Positions 24,636 to 37,043 of a stretch of 50,726 nt of DNA are shown piece by piece (position 1 is the stretch's first letter; each line of letters begins with the position of its first letter). The notes under the pieces were generated by a model that had not been told where the DNA came from, ran no database searches, and was given only the letters and a program-made list of their open reading frames with translations. Location: positions 1 to 50,726 of the forward strand of contig VGAE01000011.1 of the NCBI GenBank assembly GCA_016870975.1. The letters are read 5' to 3'. The stretch is from Actinomycetota bacterium. GTDB lineage: Bacteria; Actinomycetota; Actinomycetes; Nanopelagicales; Nanopelagicaceae. The translations under genes and the position numbers were made by a program.

Positions 24636-25462
24636 TTTGACGCCAATTCCAGAAGGTTCTGAAGCAACACCGCTCGGGTAACTGGTCCAACACCCCCAGG
24701 AACCGGAGTAATCCAACTTGCAATATCAGAAACTCCTTCCGCAACATCACCTACCAAACCCTTATCCGTTCTTGTAAGGCCAACGTCTACCACAATCGTA
24801 CCCGGTGAAACCATCTGTGGTGTGAGGAAATTCGGCACACCTACCGCTGAAATCACAATCTCGGATCGCTTGGTATGTGCGCTTAAATTATTTGATTTCG
24901 AGTGCAAAGTGGTGACGGTTGCATTTATCTGCTTCGAGGAAAGCAACATCGATAGTGGCCGTCCTACCGTCGTACCCCTTCCAATTACCGCGATTTCGCG
25001 ACCACTTAAGTCAATTTCATATCGTTTTAGTAATTCAATTATCGCAAGCGGCGTACATGGTTTTATTCCGTCTTGATCTAAAACTAACCGTCCTAGATTT
25101 ACTGGATGGAGACCATCTACATCCTTGGAGGGGTCAATCGAGCTCATAATTGATTCCACTGAAACTCTGTTTGGTAATGGGAGTTGCACTAAAAATCCAG
25201 TGCAAGATTTATCGTTATTCAATTTCGCAACTGCGGACTTAATATCATTTTCATCGGCGTTTGCTGAAAGTTCTATCCGAGTACTTTTAATTCCTAACTC
25301 AGCACAGTCCCGATGTTTCCCATTTATATAAGTAATAGAAGCGGGATCATCTCCAACTAAAATAGTTCCAAGTGTTGGCGGATTTTCAAATTTTAGGATT
25401 TTCGCTTTTATGGATTCTTTGATAGCGGTAGCCGCTGCACGCCCATCAAGAAGTTTCGCCAT
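24632..25462 (-). CDS. folD: Methylene-THF dehydrogenase / methenyl-THF cyclohydrolase
   Basis: 276 residues, standard FolD length. It interconverts 5,10-methylene-, 5,10-methenyl- and 10-formyl-tetrahydrofolate. Visible are SITYINGKHRDC with the catalytic Tyr and Lys, QLPLP near residue 98, DVDGLHPVNLG, the NADP loop GRGTTVGRP and the C-terminal PGGVGPVT. It overlaps the upstream membrane-protein gene by 17 bp and DUF3017 by 4 bp. In many actinobacteria purN and purH lie between the PerM-like gene and folD, but here they are missing. Confidence 0.97.
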   Translation of the reverse strand: MAKLLDGRAAATAIKESIKAKILKFENPPTLGTILVGDDPASITYINGKHRDCAELGIKSTRIELSANADENDIKSAVAKLNNDKSCTGFLVQLPLPNRVSVESIMSSIDPSKDVDGLHPVNLGRLVLDQDGIKPCTPLAIIELLKRYEIDLSGREIAVIGRGTTVGRPLSMLLSSKQINATVTTLHSKSNNLSAHTKRSEIVISAVGVPNFLTPQMVSPGTIVVDVGLTRTDKGLVGDVAEGVSDIASWITPVPGGVGPVTRAVLLQNLLELASK

Positions 25463-26576
25463 GGCGCGATTGTAGTTGGCGAATTGAACTAATTAACCGT
25501 GGCGTCAAGAGATAAAGAGCGCCACCTAGGCCAATTTGAGCGGTAATAGCAATTGGCATGGCCCACCAAATTGGGCCAGTGGATTTAAGGTTTGAAGAGA
25601 GTAACTCGCCGCTACTTAATCTCGCTAAAAGAAGTGAAATCAGTAGTACAAAAGCAAGGGCACTATAAAGATATCGATCACGTTCTGGCCTGGAGTAGCT
25701 CTCGACCCCGTATCTAGTTATCAAGGCGCCTGCAACTACGGGTAGAGCTATCGCTAATAAAAAAATTGGAATACTTGAGGTGGGTATTGCTCCAAGTAGT
25801 GGTATCGCGGGAAGTTCATCAATTTGATAAGAAATCGGTGAGATATAGCTATTTATTCCGATCTCAAAACCACTTCCAATCAAATAACTCAACGTGGCGA
25901 TAGCGATATTTGGAAGATAAAACAGTTGTATTAGGGCCAGCATTATCCCACCAAAAATTCCCGGTTCAACGACGCGCGTTACGGTCAGTACCGTGTCAAA
26001 ATGCCAAATTAGAGACCCGGCGAATACCAGGAAACTAACTCCAACCAAGGCGGAAAAAGCAATTACTGTTGCGCGGAGCGATCGTTGCCATGGGAACTGG
26101 GTAGCATTTCTTGGCGAGATGCCACTTGTTAGATACGCAAAGAAAGTTGAAACCAAAAAGATTATCGGTATCGTTATATAAAATGGCGACGAAACCGTTC
26201 TATTCAAAGCTGGAATCGAAATGAGATATAAAATCAAGGAGTAAGAAATTGAGAAAGTTAAGATGTAGCCTCGGCGATCACGAGTTCCGATTGCACCCAG
26301 AATTCCAACCATCCTTTGGATTCCGCTCTTGACTGCAATGTAGGGAATAAATAGTGCGCCTAGCGGAAGGAACGTTAGATAACTAGAGTTCAATTGCAAT
26401 GGCACTTGGTGAGCAACCAATATTGACCAGAGAGCGGCTCTTATGGGGTCGGCGGTATTGCCTGTTGAACTTCCGGATGTTGCCCAGACAACTAAAGCCA
26501 TAAATGAAATCGGAAGAAGAAGTAGAATGATGCTGCGGATGGCTTGTTGTAAGCCAACGCGCAGAATCTCAAGCAT
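25446..26576 (-). CDS. DUF6350 multi-pass membrane protein (PerM/Rv0955-like by position)
   Basis: 376 residues with about nine to ten hydrophobic segments and no catalytic motif. Its position directly after sucD matches Mycobacterium tuberculosis Rv0955 (PerM), a DUF6350 membrane protein connected with the divisome. The assignment rests on position and topology rather than a sequence signature. It overlaps sucD by 8 bp and folD by 17 bp, so it is fully embedded in the operon. Confidence 0.72.
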   Translation of the reverse strand: MLEILRVGLQQAIRSIILLLLPISFMALVVWATSGSSTGNTADPIRAALWSILVAHQVPLQLNSSYLTFLPLGALFIPYIAVKSGIQRMVGILGAIGTRDRRGYILTFSISYSLILYLISIPALNRTVSSPFYITIPIIFLVSTFFAYLTSGISPRNATQFPWQRSLRATVIAFSALVGVSFLVFAGSLIWHFDTVLTVTRVVEPGIFGGIMLALIQLFYLPNIAIATLSYLIGSGFEIGINSYISPISYQIDELPAIPLLGAIPTSSIPIFLLAIALPVVAGALITRYGVESYSRPERDRYLYSALAFVLLISLLLARLSSGELLSSNLKSTGPIWWAMPIAITAQIGLGGALYLLTPRLISSIRQLQSRHGETS

Positions 26577-27450
26577 TACGAAGTAGCTCGCGCAGTAGTC
26601 GCGCCGTCTCGCTAGGTGTTTTACCTACTTTTACTCCGGCTGCTTCTAGCGCTACTTTCTTAGCTTCAGCGGTTCCAGATGAACCAGAAACTATCGCACC
26701 AGCATGTCCCATAGTTTTACCTTCGGGAGCGGTAAATCCTGCGACATATCCGACGACTGGTTTAGTTACATATTCCTTTATAAATGCGGCAGCACGTTCT
26801 TCGGCATCGCCTCCAATTTCGCCAATCATAACTATCGCTTCGGTTTCTGGATCGTCTTGGAAGGCGCGCAAACAATCGATATGGGTCGTTCCGATAATCG
26901 GATCACCACCAATTCCGACTGCAGTAGAAAAACCAATATCTCTCGATTCATACATCATCTGGTAGGTCAACGTGCCAGATTTAGATACTAAACCAATTCG
27001 ACCTGGACCAGTTATGTCCGCAGGAGTGATTCCGATATTGCACTTGCTGGGGGAGATTAATCCAGGGCAATTTGGTCCGATAATTCTCGTACTTCCTTGT
27101 TGAGCATATGCAAAAAAAGCTGCGGTATCGTGGACTGGAATTCCCTCAGTAATCACGACGACTAATGGAAGCTTTGCATCAATCGCATCAATTACTGCTG
27201 CTTTGGCAAACTTTGGTGGCACGAATACAACCGAAGCATTTGCACCGGTTGCGGCTACCGCTTCGCCGACCGAGTTAAAGACTGGGAGTTTCTTACCCTC
27301 TATTTCAACTTCTTGTCCGCCTTTTCCAGGCGTCACGCCACCAACAATCTTTGTGCCGCTTGCCAACATTCTTCCGGTGTGCTTTGTTCCCTCAGAACCA
27401 GTCATGCCTTGGACGATTACTTTTGTGTTTTCGTTAATAAAGATAGTCAT
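26569..27450 (-). CDS. sucD: Succinyl-CoA ligase, alpha subunit
   Basis: 293 residues, normal length. With SucC it makes succinate and ATP or GTP from succinyl-CoA in the TCA cycle. CoA-binding [10 protein letters not shown] lies near residue 16, GPNCPG near 123, and the phosphorylated histidine in GHAGAIVSG near 246. ATG at 27450 overlaps the sucC stop by 4 bp. Confidence 0.98.
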   Translation of the reverse strand: MTIFINENTKVIVQGMTGSEGTKHTGRMLASGTKIVGGVTPGKGGQEVEIEGKKLPVFNSVGEAVAATGANASVVFVPPKFAKAAVIDAIDAKLPLVVVITEGIPVHDTAAFFAYAQQGSTRIIGPNCPGLISPSKCNIGITPADITGPGRIGLVSKSGTLTYQMMYESRDIGFSTAVGIGGDPIIGTTHIDCLRAFQDDPETEAIVMIGEIGGDAEERAAAFIKEYVTKPVVGYVAGFTAPEGKTMGHAGAIVSGSSGTAEAKKVALEAAGVKVGKTPSETARLLRELLRNA

Positions 27451-28610
27451 CGTTGTACGGCCAATTCTGCGGCGCGAGCAGCGGCGCCATCCATGGTATC
27501 TAGCTGTTGAACGAGCGGATGATTAGCAGATTGAAGAATCTTTCTGCCTTCAACAACATTATTTCCATCTAATCTAACAACTAATGGTTTAGTGGCCTTG
27601 TCGCCGAGTATTTCTAGCGCTTGGATGATTCCGTTCGCTACAGCATCACAGGCGGTAATCCCACCAAAGACGTTTACAAAGACAGAGCGGACTGCGGGAT
27701 CTCCCAAAATTATCGAGAGACCGTCAGCCATAACTTGGGCGCTGGCGCCGCCGCCAATGTCTAAGAAATTAGCCGGTTTTACTCTATATTTCTCGCCAGC
27801 ATATGCCACAACATCTAGCGTGCTCATCACTAGCCCTGCGCCATTTCCAACGACGCCCACTTCGCCTTCTAATTTAACGTAATTTAAATCCCTCTCTTTG
27901 GCTAAAGCTTCTAGTGGATTTGTGGCGGCATGATCAATAAGTGATTCATATTCTGGATGGCGAAAAGCAGCGTTATCATCAAGAGTTACTTTTCCATCAA
28001 GAGCGATTATCTTGCCATCGGCCGTTTTTACCAGCGGATTTACTTCAACCAGGGTGGCATCCGATTTTTGGAGAGTCTCCCAAAGTTTTATTAAAACATC
28101 TGCCACCTGAGTTTCAACATCGCGTGGAAATGCCCCGGCGCGGACAATCTCAAGAGCTTTTGTTTTATCGAGACTGGTATTTGAGTTTACATGTACTCGC
28201 GCCAATTTTTCCGGAGTTTTATGGGCTACTTCTTCGATATCCATACCGCCAGCAACTGAGGCCATTACTAAAAAGGATCTAGCGGCACGATCTAGAAGTA
28301 TTGCGAGGTAATACTCACTCTCAATGGGAGCAGCTTGAGCAATCATTACTTTGCGAACTAAATGGCCTTTGATATCCATTCCTAGGATTGCCTTAGCTTT
28401 TTCATAAGCATCGTCCGGAGATTCTGCGAGTTTTACACCACCAGCCTTACCTCGGCCGCCAATCTTTACCTGGGCCTTTACAACTACTTTTCCACCAAAT
28501 TTCGCTGCCGCTAATTTTGCTTCTTCAGGAGTCATAGCGACTGCGCCACCTAGAACTGGTATTCCATTTGCCTCGAAGAGATCGCGCGCTTGGTGCTCAA
28601 AGAGGTCCAC
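27447..28610 (-). CDS. sucC: Succinyl-CoA ligase, beta subunit
   Basis: 387 residues. The ATP-grasp N-terminus ([19 protein letters not shown]), the [16 protein letters not shown] lysine-rich segment and the C-terminal LDIGGGA and NVFGGI segments identify the beta subunit. The start is GTG at 28610, 3 bp after the pcrA stop. The nucleotide specificity (ATP or GTP) is not decided here. Confidence 0.97.
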   Translation of the reverse strand: MDLFEHQARDLFEANGIPVLGGAVAMTPEEAKLAAAKFGGKVVVKAQVKIGGRGKAGGVKLAESPDDAYEKAKAILGMDIKGHLVRKVMIAQAAPIESEYYLAILLDRAARSFLVMASVAGGMDIEEVAHKTPEKLARVHVNSNTSLDKTKALEIVRAGAFPRDVETQVADVLIKLWETLQKSDATLVEVNPLVKTADGKIIALDGKVTLDDNAAFRHPEYESLIDHAATNPLEALAKERDLNYVKLEGEVGVVGNGAGLVMSTLDVVAYAGEKYRVKPANFLDIGGGASAQVMADGLSIILGDPAVRSVFVNVFGGITACDAVANGIIQALEILGDKATKPLVVRLDGNNVVEGRKILQSANHPLVQQLDTMDGAAARAAELAVQR

Positions 28611-28613
28611 GGG

Positions 28614-30842
28614 TCATAACTTATCTACTGGCGCATATCGGAGCAACAAACGCTTATCTCCGTAACTTCCGAAATTGATAGTCGCTTCTGATTTTTCTCC
28701 TTCACCTGAGACCGCAATCACAGTTCCTAACCCAAAAGTGTCATGAGATACCCGATCGCCAATAACAAGTTGCAAGGTAGAACTCTGTTTTCCGGTTGCT
28801 CGCGGTGATGGTGTCGTTGATTTTCTGCGAATAATTGGAGGGGAGGTAAATCCACTCGCTGATTTATTCCATTCCACTAATTCATCAGGTATTTCTTCAA
28901 GAAAACGTGATGGTGGATTGTAATTTGGCGTACCCCATGCAGAGCGATATTCAGCGCGTGATAGATAAAGTCTTTCTCTCGCACGTGTGAGTCCCACATA
29001 TGCTAAACGTCGCTCCTCTTCTAACTCTTTTTTCTCACCGAGAGTTCTCGAGTGTGGGAAAACTCCCTCCTCCATTCCAGTTAGAAATACCGTAGGAAAT
29101 TCCAAACCTTTTGCAGTATGCAGAGTCATTAACGTAACAACGCCACCGTGATCTTCTCCTTCTGGAATTTCATCAGCATCTGCGACCAGGGAGACTTCCT
29201 CAAGGAAGCCAGCAAGCGTGGGAGTTTCACTTTCTCCAACAATTCGCTCTTCATACTCTTCAATTACCGCCACCAATTCCTCTAGATTCTCTACGCGCAC
29301 CTCATCTTGAGGGTCGCCACTGGCACGAAGTTCCGAGAGCAATCCAGATTGTTCGAGTACCGCCGCAGCAATTGTTGCCGGAGGGCGATTGGCTTCAACT
29401 AGAACTTGGAGTGCGCTCATCATGGAGACAAACGCAGAAATTGATGCGGATGCTTTAGGAGTTAGCTCAGAACTATTTGCTCTAGAGAGTGCACTCCAAA
29501 AAGTTATAGATTCTGACTTAGCAACGCCACCAATGACATCAAGAGCGCGATCGCCGATACCTCTCTTCGGCGTATTAATAATCCGTTGCAGCGAAACTTC
29601 ATCACTTGGATTCACTAGAACACGAAGGTAAGCGAGGAGATCCTTAACCTCTTTTCGCTCATAAAAACGGACTCCGCCAACAACCTTGTAGGGAATTCCA
29701 GAGCGCATAAAGGTCTCTTCAAAGACACGGGATTGGGCATTTGTCCGATAGAAGATTGCGGTATCGCCATGGCGCGAAGCTCCCTCATCAATTAGACGGC
29801 GCATTTCATCTCTGACGAATTCAGCTTCATGATGTTCATTTTCAGCGACAAAACCGATGAGTTTTGCGCCACTTCCAGATTCAGACCATAGATTTTTCTC
29901 TTTCCGTGATTCATTTTTTGCAATGACTGAATTAGCAGCGCTCAATATATTCTGGGTTGAGCGATAGTTCTGTTCCAGTAATATTGTGGTCGCATCTAGG
30001 TAGTCCTCTTCAAATTGGAGAATATTTCGAATTGTGGCACCGCGAAATCCATAGATGCTCTGGTCGGCATCTCCGACGACGCAGAGTTCGGCTGTTGGAA
30101 TTCCTTCTCGATCGGTTCCAACAAGTTCTCTTATCAATATATATTGAGCATAATTGGTATCTTGGTATTCATCTACCAAGATATGTTTAAAGCGATTTCT
30201 ATACCTCGCTCTCGCCTCGGGAAATTTCTGTAGAACTTCCACAGTTTTCATAATTAAGTCATCAAAGTCCATAGCATTTGATGTTGTTAATCTCTGTTGA
30301 TAGACGGCGTAAATTTCAGCGACTATTTCTTCAAAATATGTTGAGGTGCTGTTTCGATAATCGGCCGGACCAAGTAATTCGTTCTTAGCATTAGATATAA
30401 GAGCCGCTACCGCACGCGGGTTATATCTTTTCTGGTCGATATTTAAATCTCGCATTACGAGCGTAATGAGTCGGACGCTATCGGATTGGTCATAAATTGA
30501 ATATGAAGTTGTGAAGCCAAGGCGTGAACCTTCTTGTCGAAGGATGCGAACGCAGGCGGAGTGAAAAGTTGAGACCCAGATTGCTTTTGCGCGATTTCCA
30601 ACTAGCGAGGCAACTCTCTCTTTCATCTCTCCGGCAGCTTTATTTGTGAAGGTAATAGCCAATATCTCAAATGGTTCAAAGCCGCGTTTTGCGAGAAGGT
30701 AAGCAATTCTTCGGGTTAATACTCGCGTCTTACCTGAGCCCGCGCCAGCTACGACAAGGAGTGGACCTCCCTCATGGGTTACGGCAGATTGTTGTTCTGG
30801 ATTGAGTCCGTCGAGCAAAGTAGATTGCAAACTCTCGGACAT
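28614..30842 (-). CDS. pcrA: UvrD/PcrA-family DNA helicase
   Basis: 742 residues, superfamily 1A 3'-5' helicase for repair and removal of replication blocks. Motifs in order are GAGSGKT (Walker A), TFTNKAA (Ia), DEYQDTN (II), GDADQSIYGFRGA (III), EQNYRST (IV), TLHTAKGLEF (V) and YVGLTRARE (VI). The C-terminal GDRVSHDTFGLGTV segment is the Tudor-like RNA-polymerase-binding domain of PcrA. The ATG at 30842 is exactly 6 nt after a TAGACT -10, so translation is probably leaderless. It starts the eight-gene operon through to icd. Confidence 0.96.
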   Translation of the reverse strand: MSESLQSTLLDGLNPEQQSAVTHEGGPLLVVAGAGSGKTRVLTRRIAYLLAKRGFEPFEILAITFTNKAAGEMKERVASLVGNRAKAIWVSTFHSACVRILRQEGSRLGFTTSYSIYDQSDSVRLITLVMRDLNIDQKRYNPRAVAALISNAKNELLGPADYRNSTSTYFEEIVAEIYAVYQQRLTTSNAMDFDDLIMKTVEVLQKFPEARARYRNRFKHILVDEYQDTNYAQYILIRELVGTDREGIPTAELCVVGDADQSIYGFRGATIRNILQFEEDYLDATTILLEQNYRSTQNILSAANSVIAKNESRKEKNLWSESGSGAKLIGFVAENEHHEAEFVRDEMRRLIDEGASRHGDTAIFYRTNAQSRVFEETFMRSGIPYKVVGGVRFYERKEVKDLLAYLRVLVNPSDEVSLQRIINTPKRGIGDRALDVIGGVAKSESITFWSALSRANSSELTPKASASISAFVSMMSALQVLVEANRPPATIAAAVLEQSGLLSELRASGDPQDEVRVENLEELVAVIEEYEERIVGESETPTLAGFLEEVSLVADADEIPEGEDHGGVVTLMTLHTAKGLEFPTVFLTGMEEGVFPHSRTLGEKKELEEERRLAYVGLTRARERLYLSRAEYRSAWGTPNYNPPSRFLEEIPDELVEWNKSASGFTSPPIIRRKSTTPSPRATGKQSSTLQLVIGDRVSHDTFGLGTVIAVSGEGEKSEATINFGSYGDKRLLLRYAPVDKL

Positions 30843-30848
30843 GTTAGA

Positions 30849-30854
30849 AGTCTA
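30849..30854 (-). promoter_or_regulatory. -10 element (TAGACT) of the pcrA-sucCD-icd operon
   Basis: TAGACT, 6 nt, then ATG of pcrA on the minus strand. It shares two base pairs with the opposing -10 at 30853-30858, centred on TCTAGA. Confidence 0.5.
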
Positions 30855-30858
30855 GAAT
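30853..30858 (+). promoter_or_regulatory. -10 element (TAGAAT) of the PIG-L deacetylase gene
   Basis: TAGAAT, 6 nt, then GTG at 30865. Together with the opposing TAGACT it fills a divergent gap of only 22 bp, so the two promoters probably exclude each other. Confidence 0.5.
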
Positions 30859-30864
30859 ACGGCG

Positions 30865-31587
30865 GTGACTCCGCTAGCTGATGAAGAGATCAAACGCATA
30901 TTGGTCGTAATGGCCCATCCAGATGATTGCGATTTTGGCGCTGGCGGCACCATTGCCCTCTGGACTAAAAAAGGAATTGAAGTTTCCTATTGTATTGTTA
31001 CCAATGGCGACCAAGGTGGCGAAGCCTCAGAATTCTCACTCGAAGAGATAGCAAAGGTAAGGCAGCGCGAACAACGCGAGGCTGGAAAAGTATTGGGAGT
31101 TTCGCGAGTAACTTATTTGAATTATCGAGATGGATCGCTCGTTCCTACACTTGAACTTCGTAAAGATATTGTTCGCGAAATTCGGCGAGCTAAACCTGAT
31201 CGAATGGTAGTTCAGTCTCCAGAACGCAATTGGGAGCGAATTTTCGCAAGTCACCCAGATCATCTTGCAGCCGGAGAAGCCGCAATCCAAGCGGTTTATC
31301 CAGATGCCAGAAATCCATATGCATTTAGTGACTTAAAAGAGTCTGGATTTGAACCATGGCGAGTAAGAGAGCTTTGGATAACCGGATCGCCACAACCAAA
31401 TCACTTTGTAGATATCACCGAAACTTTTCCGAAGAAGATTGATGCGTTAAAGGCACATGTAAGCCAGACCGCACACAACCCAGAATTAGAGGCGATGGTA
31501 AGAAGTTGGGGCGAGAAGAATGGCGAAGCAAGTGGTCTCGCTGCTGGAAGAACTGCGGAAATTTTTAAAGTTGTAAATACCGATTAA
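30865..31587 (+). CDS. PIG-L family N-acetyl deacetylase
   Basis: 240 residues. The zinc-binding AHPDDCDFGAGGT near residue 16 and SHPDHLAAGEA near residue 132 define the PIG-L/LmbE family, which removes acetyl groups from N-acetylglucosaminyl compounds; actinobacterial members include MshB and Mca of mycothiol metabolism. No mycothiol gene is nearby, so the substrate is open. The start is GTG at 30865, 6 nt after a TAGAAT -10 and without a ribosome site. It stands alone, ending in a TTAA overlap with the cyclophilin gene. Confidence 0.88.
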   Translation: MTPLADEEIKRILVVMAHPDDCDFGAGGTIALWTKKGIEVSYCIVTNGDQGGEASEFSLEEIAKVRQREQREAGKVLGVSRVTYLNYRDGSLVPTLELRKDIVREIRRAKPDRMVVQSPERNWERIFASHPDHLAAGEAAIQAVYPDARNPYAFSDLKESGFEPWRVRELWITGSPQPNHFVDITETFPKKIDALKAHVSQTAHNPELEAMVRSWGEKNGEASGLAAGRTAEIFKVVNTD

Positions 31588-32246
31588 CGAAGAACAGCTC
31601 GCTCAATAACCAGCGGGCGCATTGGTTTGCCATCAGTTCCGCCCTCTTCGATACCGCCTTCTGAAATAAAGTGCAATATTTCCATGCCACTTACTACTCT
31701 TCCCCAGACGCTATGGTTTGGTGAAAGCGTTGTCTCTTTATAGAAAATGAGGAATTGGCTGCTGATTCCATTTCGATTTTGAATGGCAACAGTCCCCTCG
31801 CGATATTTTCCAAAGCGTTTCGGAAGATTCTCTTTCTGGTAGGTAAATACTTTGTCCCCCATTCCAGTTCCTGTGGGATCGCCACATTGAATGAAACTTG
31901 TGACGTCGGTAGTTAATCGATGGCAAGAGGTCAGATCAAAATACTTCTGTTGAACTAGCGAGCTCATAAATGTTACGGCGACTGGCGCCCCTCCAAATTC
32001 CGGGCGAATCGTAATCACCCCACAATTCGTCATTAGATCGATAAAACGAGGTGGACGCTTCAATAGCTGGCTCGGTAAGGCGACTTTCTTTATTTCATTT
32101 GCTCTTGCTACCGCCGGCTCATCGACACAAACCACATCCTCTACAATTTGTGCTTCTTTCTTTCCATTGGTATCAGCGCTAGCAGGAATAGATATTGATA
32201 TAAAAGAGGAGCAGAAAACAGCCATCGTGGCGACTTTGAAACGCAT
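31584..32246 (-). CDS. Exported cyclophilin-type peptidyl-prolyl isomerase
   Basis: 220 residues from ATG 32246, which has GGGAG at good spacing (an alternative ATG at 32261 overlaps guaA). An N-terminal signal peptide ends near PASAD. The rest is a cyclophilin domain: SCHRL (FHR equivalent), FIQCGDPTGTG (active-site Gln), and NGISSQFLIF. Folding of exported proteins outside the membrane is the likely role. It is last in the guaB-guaB3-guaA operon, as an unrelated passenger, and converges on the deacetylase with a shared TTAA. Confidence 0.87.
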   Translation of the reverse strand: MRFKVATMAVFCSSFISISIPASADTNGKKEAQIVEDVVCVDEPAVARANEIKKVALPSQLLKRPPRFIDLMTNCGVITIRPEFGGAPVAVTFMSSLVQQKYFDLTSCHRLTTDVTSFIQCGDPTGTGMGDKVFTYQKENLPKRFGKYREGTVAIQNRNGISSQFLIFYKETTLSPNHSVWGRVVSGMEILHFISEGGIEEGGTDGKPMRPLVIERAVLR

Positions 32247-32251
32247 CGCTG

Positions 32252-33808
32252 CTACTCCCATTCAATGGTGCCTGGCGGCTTCGACGTTACATCGAGTACC
32301 ACTCGGTTTATTTCTCGTACCTCATTGGTGATTCGATTCGAAATCTTGGCAAGTACTTCGTTTGGAACTCGGTACCAATCTGCCGTCATCGCATCCTCGC
32401 TTGACACCGGGCGAAGAACAACGGGGTGGCCGTAGGTTCGACCATCACCTTGAACTCCAACGCTCCTTATATCGGCAAGCAATACGACTGGGCACTGCCA
32501 AATCTCGCCATCGAGACCAGCCAATTGTAATTCTTCACGCGCGATAAAGTCAGCCTCGCGCAGAATTCTAAGTCTTTCTTGAGTAACTTCACCGACGATT
32601 CGAATCGCAAGACCCGGACCTGGGAATGGCTGACGCCAAACTATGGGAGAAGGAAGTCCTAATTCCATTCCCACTTGCCTCACTTCATCTTTAAATAGAT
32701 TCTTAAGCGGTTCAATTAATTTAAATTTGAGCTCGTTAGGAAGTCCGCCGACATTGTGATGTGATTTGATATTAGCTGTTCCTGTGCCGCCACCTGATTC
32801 AACAATATCTGGATAAAGGGTTCCTTGAACGAGATATTCCACTTCTCCAGTTGTAACTAATTCTCTAGCCACATCTTCAAAGGCGTGGATAAATTCTCGT
32901 CCAATAATTTTTCGCTTCTCTTCCGGGTCCGTTACCCCAGAAAGCGCGCTAAGAAATCCCTCTTGAGCATTTACTACAACTAAATTGACTCCAGTCGCTG
33001 CAACAAAGTCACGTTCGACCTGGTCGGCTTCACCTTTTCGTAAAAGTCCATGATCAACAAAGACGCAGGTGAGTTGAGCTCCGATCGCTCGTTGAACGAG
33101 TGCGGCCGCAACTGCGGAATCAATTCCGCCTGATAAGCCACAGATTACCCGCTTGTTACCAACTTCGGATTTTATGTTTATCACTTCATTTTCGATTATG
33201 TTCTCAGCGTTCCAATTAGGTCGCAATTTAACGGTCTCAATTAACCAACGTTCTAGGATTGCTTGTCCATTTTCGCTATGCATGACTTCAGGATGAAATT
33301 GCACTCCGGCAAGAGTTCCATCCTCATTTTCGAAGGCTGCTACAGGGGTACCATTTGTGCCTCCGATGGTCTGAAATCCACCAGGAGGTTGAATCACGCT
33401 ATCTCCGTGACTCATCCAAACATCGAAATTGGATTCAAGTCCTGCAAATAATTTTGAGGTTAGATCTGCGGCGAATTTCGTTCGACCAAATTCAGACTTA
33501 CCTGTCTTTTCGACAACGCCTCCAAGAGCTTGTGCCATCGCCTGAAAGCCATAACAAATTCCAAAAATCGGAATTCCACTTTCAAAGAGTGAGCCATCGA
33601 TTTGAGGCGCACCTTCAACATATACCGAAGCTGGACCGCCTGATAGAACTATGGCGCGTGGGTTACGCGCTCTAATCTCATCTACCGACATGGTGGAAGG
33701 CACAATCTCACTGTAAACACCAGCTTGTCTGATTCGCCTCGCAATTAATTGTGCGTATTGAGCGCCAAAGTCGATTACTAAAACATGATTGCCCCGTGAA
33801 TTAAGCAA
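32252..33808 (-). CDS. guaA: GMP synthase (glutamine-hydrolysing)
   Basis: 518 residues. It converts XMP to GMP with glutamine and ATP. The class I amidotransferase domain has GICYGFQ with the nucleophile Cys and a VQFHPEV His segment; the ATP-pyrophosphatase domain has the P-loop [10 protein letters not shown] near residue 220; the C-terminal dimerisation domain ends [11 protein letters not shown]. The start is TTG at 33808, with GAGG 7 nt before it; no better start is available. It follows guaB3 by 3 bp. Confidence 0.97.
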   Translation of the reverse strand: MLNSRGNHVLVIDFGAQYAQLIARRIRQAGVYSEIVPSTMSVDEIRARNPRAIVLSGGPASVYVEGAPQIDGSLFESGIPIFGICYGFQAMAQALGGVVEKTGKSEFGRTKFAADLTSKLFAGLESNFDVWMSHGDSVIQPPGGFQTIGGTNGTPVAAFENEDGTLAGVQFHPEVMHSENGQAILERWLIETVKLRPNWNAENIIENEVINIKSEVGNKRVICGLSGGIDSAVAAALVQRAIGAQLTCVFVDHGLLRKGEADQVERDFVAATGVNLVVVNAQEGFLSALSGVTDPEEKRKIIGREFIHAFEDVARELVTTGEVEYLVQGTLYPDIVESGGGTGTANIKSHHNVGGLPNELKFKLIEPLKNLFKDEVRQVGMELGLPSPIVWRQPFPGPGLAIRIVGEVTQERLRILREADFIAREELQLAGLDGEIWQCPVVLLADIRSVGVQGDGRTYGHPVVLRPVSSEDAMTADWYRVPNEVLAKISNRITNEVREINRVVLDVTSKPPGTIEWE

Positions 33809-33811
33809 TTA

Positions 33812-36056
<2,245 letters not shown>

Positions 36057-36069
36057 ATGGGTCAGGTAT

Positions 36070-36957
36070 TCAAGCTCCAACTGCCCGTTGGATTTCCTCG
36101 CAAGCCTCTACAAGACCTTCGACATAAACCGCACTCTGTGGATCAGATGTTCTCCAGCCACGACCACCAATAACAATCCTTGGCGCAGGTCGCACATTTG
36201 GTAACTCCGCCAAGATATCTAGGTCGCCATTTTTATTTAATTGCGCCCAGAGAAATATCGCGGGTGGCGCAGAACGTTTCACAATTGCACTAATCGCTTC
36301 TATTGGAGTTCGCGCACCTAAAAATTGCGTCTGAATATTTCTCTCCGACAGCGCTGCGGCCAGCGCATGTAACGGAAGTGAATGCATCTCTTCGCCGATA
36401 CAAGCAAGTAGCACTGGGCGGGCATTTATCGGATTAGTCACATTCTCATGATTTGCATGAAGCAGCCGTTTGATAATTTCGCTCACCAAATGTTCAGTCT
36501 CAATACCGGTGCCTTGATCGGCCCATTCATCGCCCAACATGATTAACAGTGGGACAATGACCTCATTCCAAGTTGAAGTGATTCCACTTGAGGCAATCTC
36601 AGTTCGCAACAACTCTTCAACAAAAGAGCGGTCGTAGGCATGGGCGGCTCGGTAAAGGGTCTCAACAAGCTCTTCGCGAACTTTTATCTCTCGGTCGACC
36701 GCTCGAGTCCCATCGTTCTCTAAGCCTTCAAAGGAGAGGGCGCGCTGCGCCGCCTCTGCCGGAGAAGCACCTGAGATAACTAACTTTCGCATCAGGGTTA
36801 ACCGCGCCAGATCTCTGGCGCTATAGCGACGATGTTCGCCTGAGCTATGTTCTGATGGGCCTAAGCCATAGCGACGGTCCCAAGTCCGGAGAGTCGCTGG
36901 CGCAACGCCTAGACGGCGAGCTACCGCAGCCACCGTTAAAAATGTGCTCTTAGTCAT
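36070..36957 (-). CDS. MerR-family regulator with B12-binding domain (CarH/LitR-like)
   Basis: 295 residues from ATG 36957 (ribosome site GAGGA; the longer frame from 36984 is less likely). The N-terminal winged helix reads LTVAAVARRLGVAPATLRTWDRRYGL...HRRYSARDLARL. The middle four-helix part has W145-N9-E155-H156, the CarH Wx9EH motif. A C-terminal Rossmann-like B12 domain has GEEMH with H192 as the likely lower cobalt ligand. CarH-type proteins release DNA when light destroys adenosylcobalamin. The residue after W145 is Ala, where T. thermophilus CarH has the histidine that caps cobalt after light (from memory). No carotenoid gene is adjacent; whiB3 is divergent. Confidence 0.82.
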   Translation of the reverse strand: MTKSTFLTVAAVARRLGVAPATLRTWDRRYGLGPSEHSSGEHRRYSARDLARLTLMRKLVISGASPAEAAQRALSFEGLENDGTRAVDREIKVREELVETLYRAAHAYDRSFVEELLRTEIASSGITSTWNEVIVPLLIMLGDEWADQGTGIETEHLVSEIIKRLLHANHENVTNPINARPVLLACIGEEMHSLPLHALAAALSERNIQTQFLGARTPIEAISAIVKRSAPPAIFLWAQLNKNGDLDILAELPNVRPAPRIVIGGRGWRTSDPQSAVYVEGLVEACEEIQRAVGA

Positions 36958-37008
36958 ACCCCAATCCTCACCTAAGCGCGCCACAGCGGCATCTTGAAAA
37001 GAAGGTAC

Positions 37009-37037
37009 TTGAACAACTCACGGCGCGATTGTATCTT
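37009..37037 (+). promoter_or_regulatory. Promoter of the whiB3-like gene
   Basis: TTGAAC (-35, 37009-37014), a 17-nt spacer, TATCTT (-10, 37032-37037), then 6 nt to the ATG at 37044. This is the most complete leaderless promoter in the window. Confidence 0.7.
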
Positions 37038-37043
37038 TTGTCC

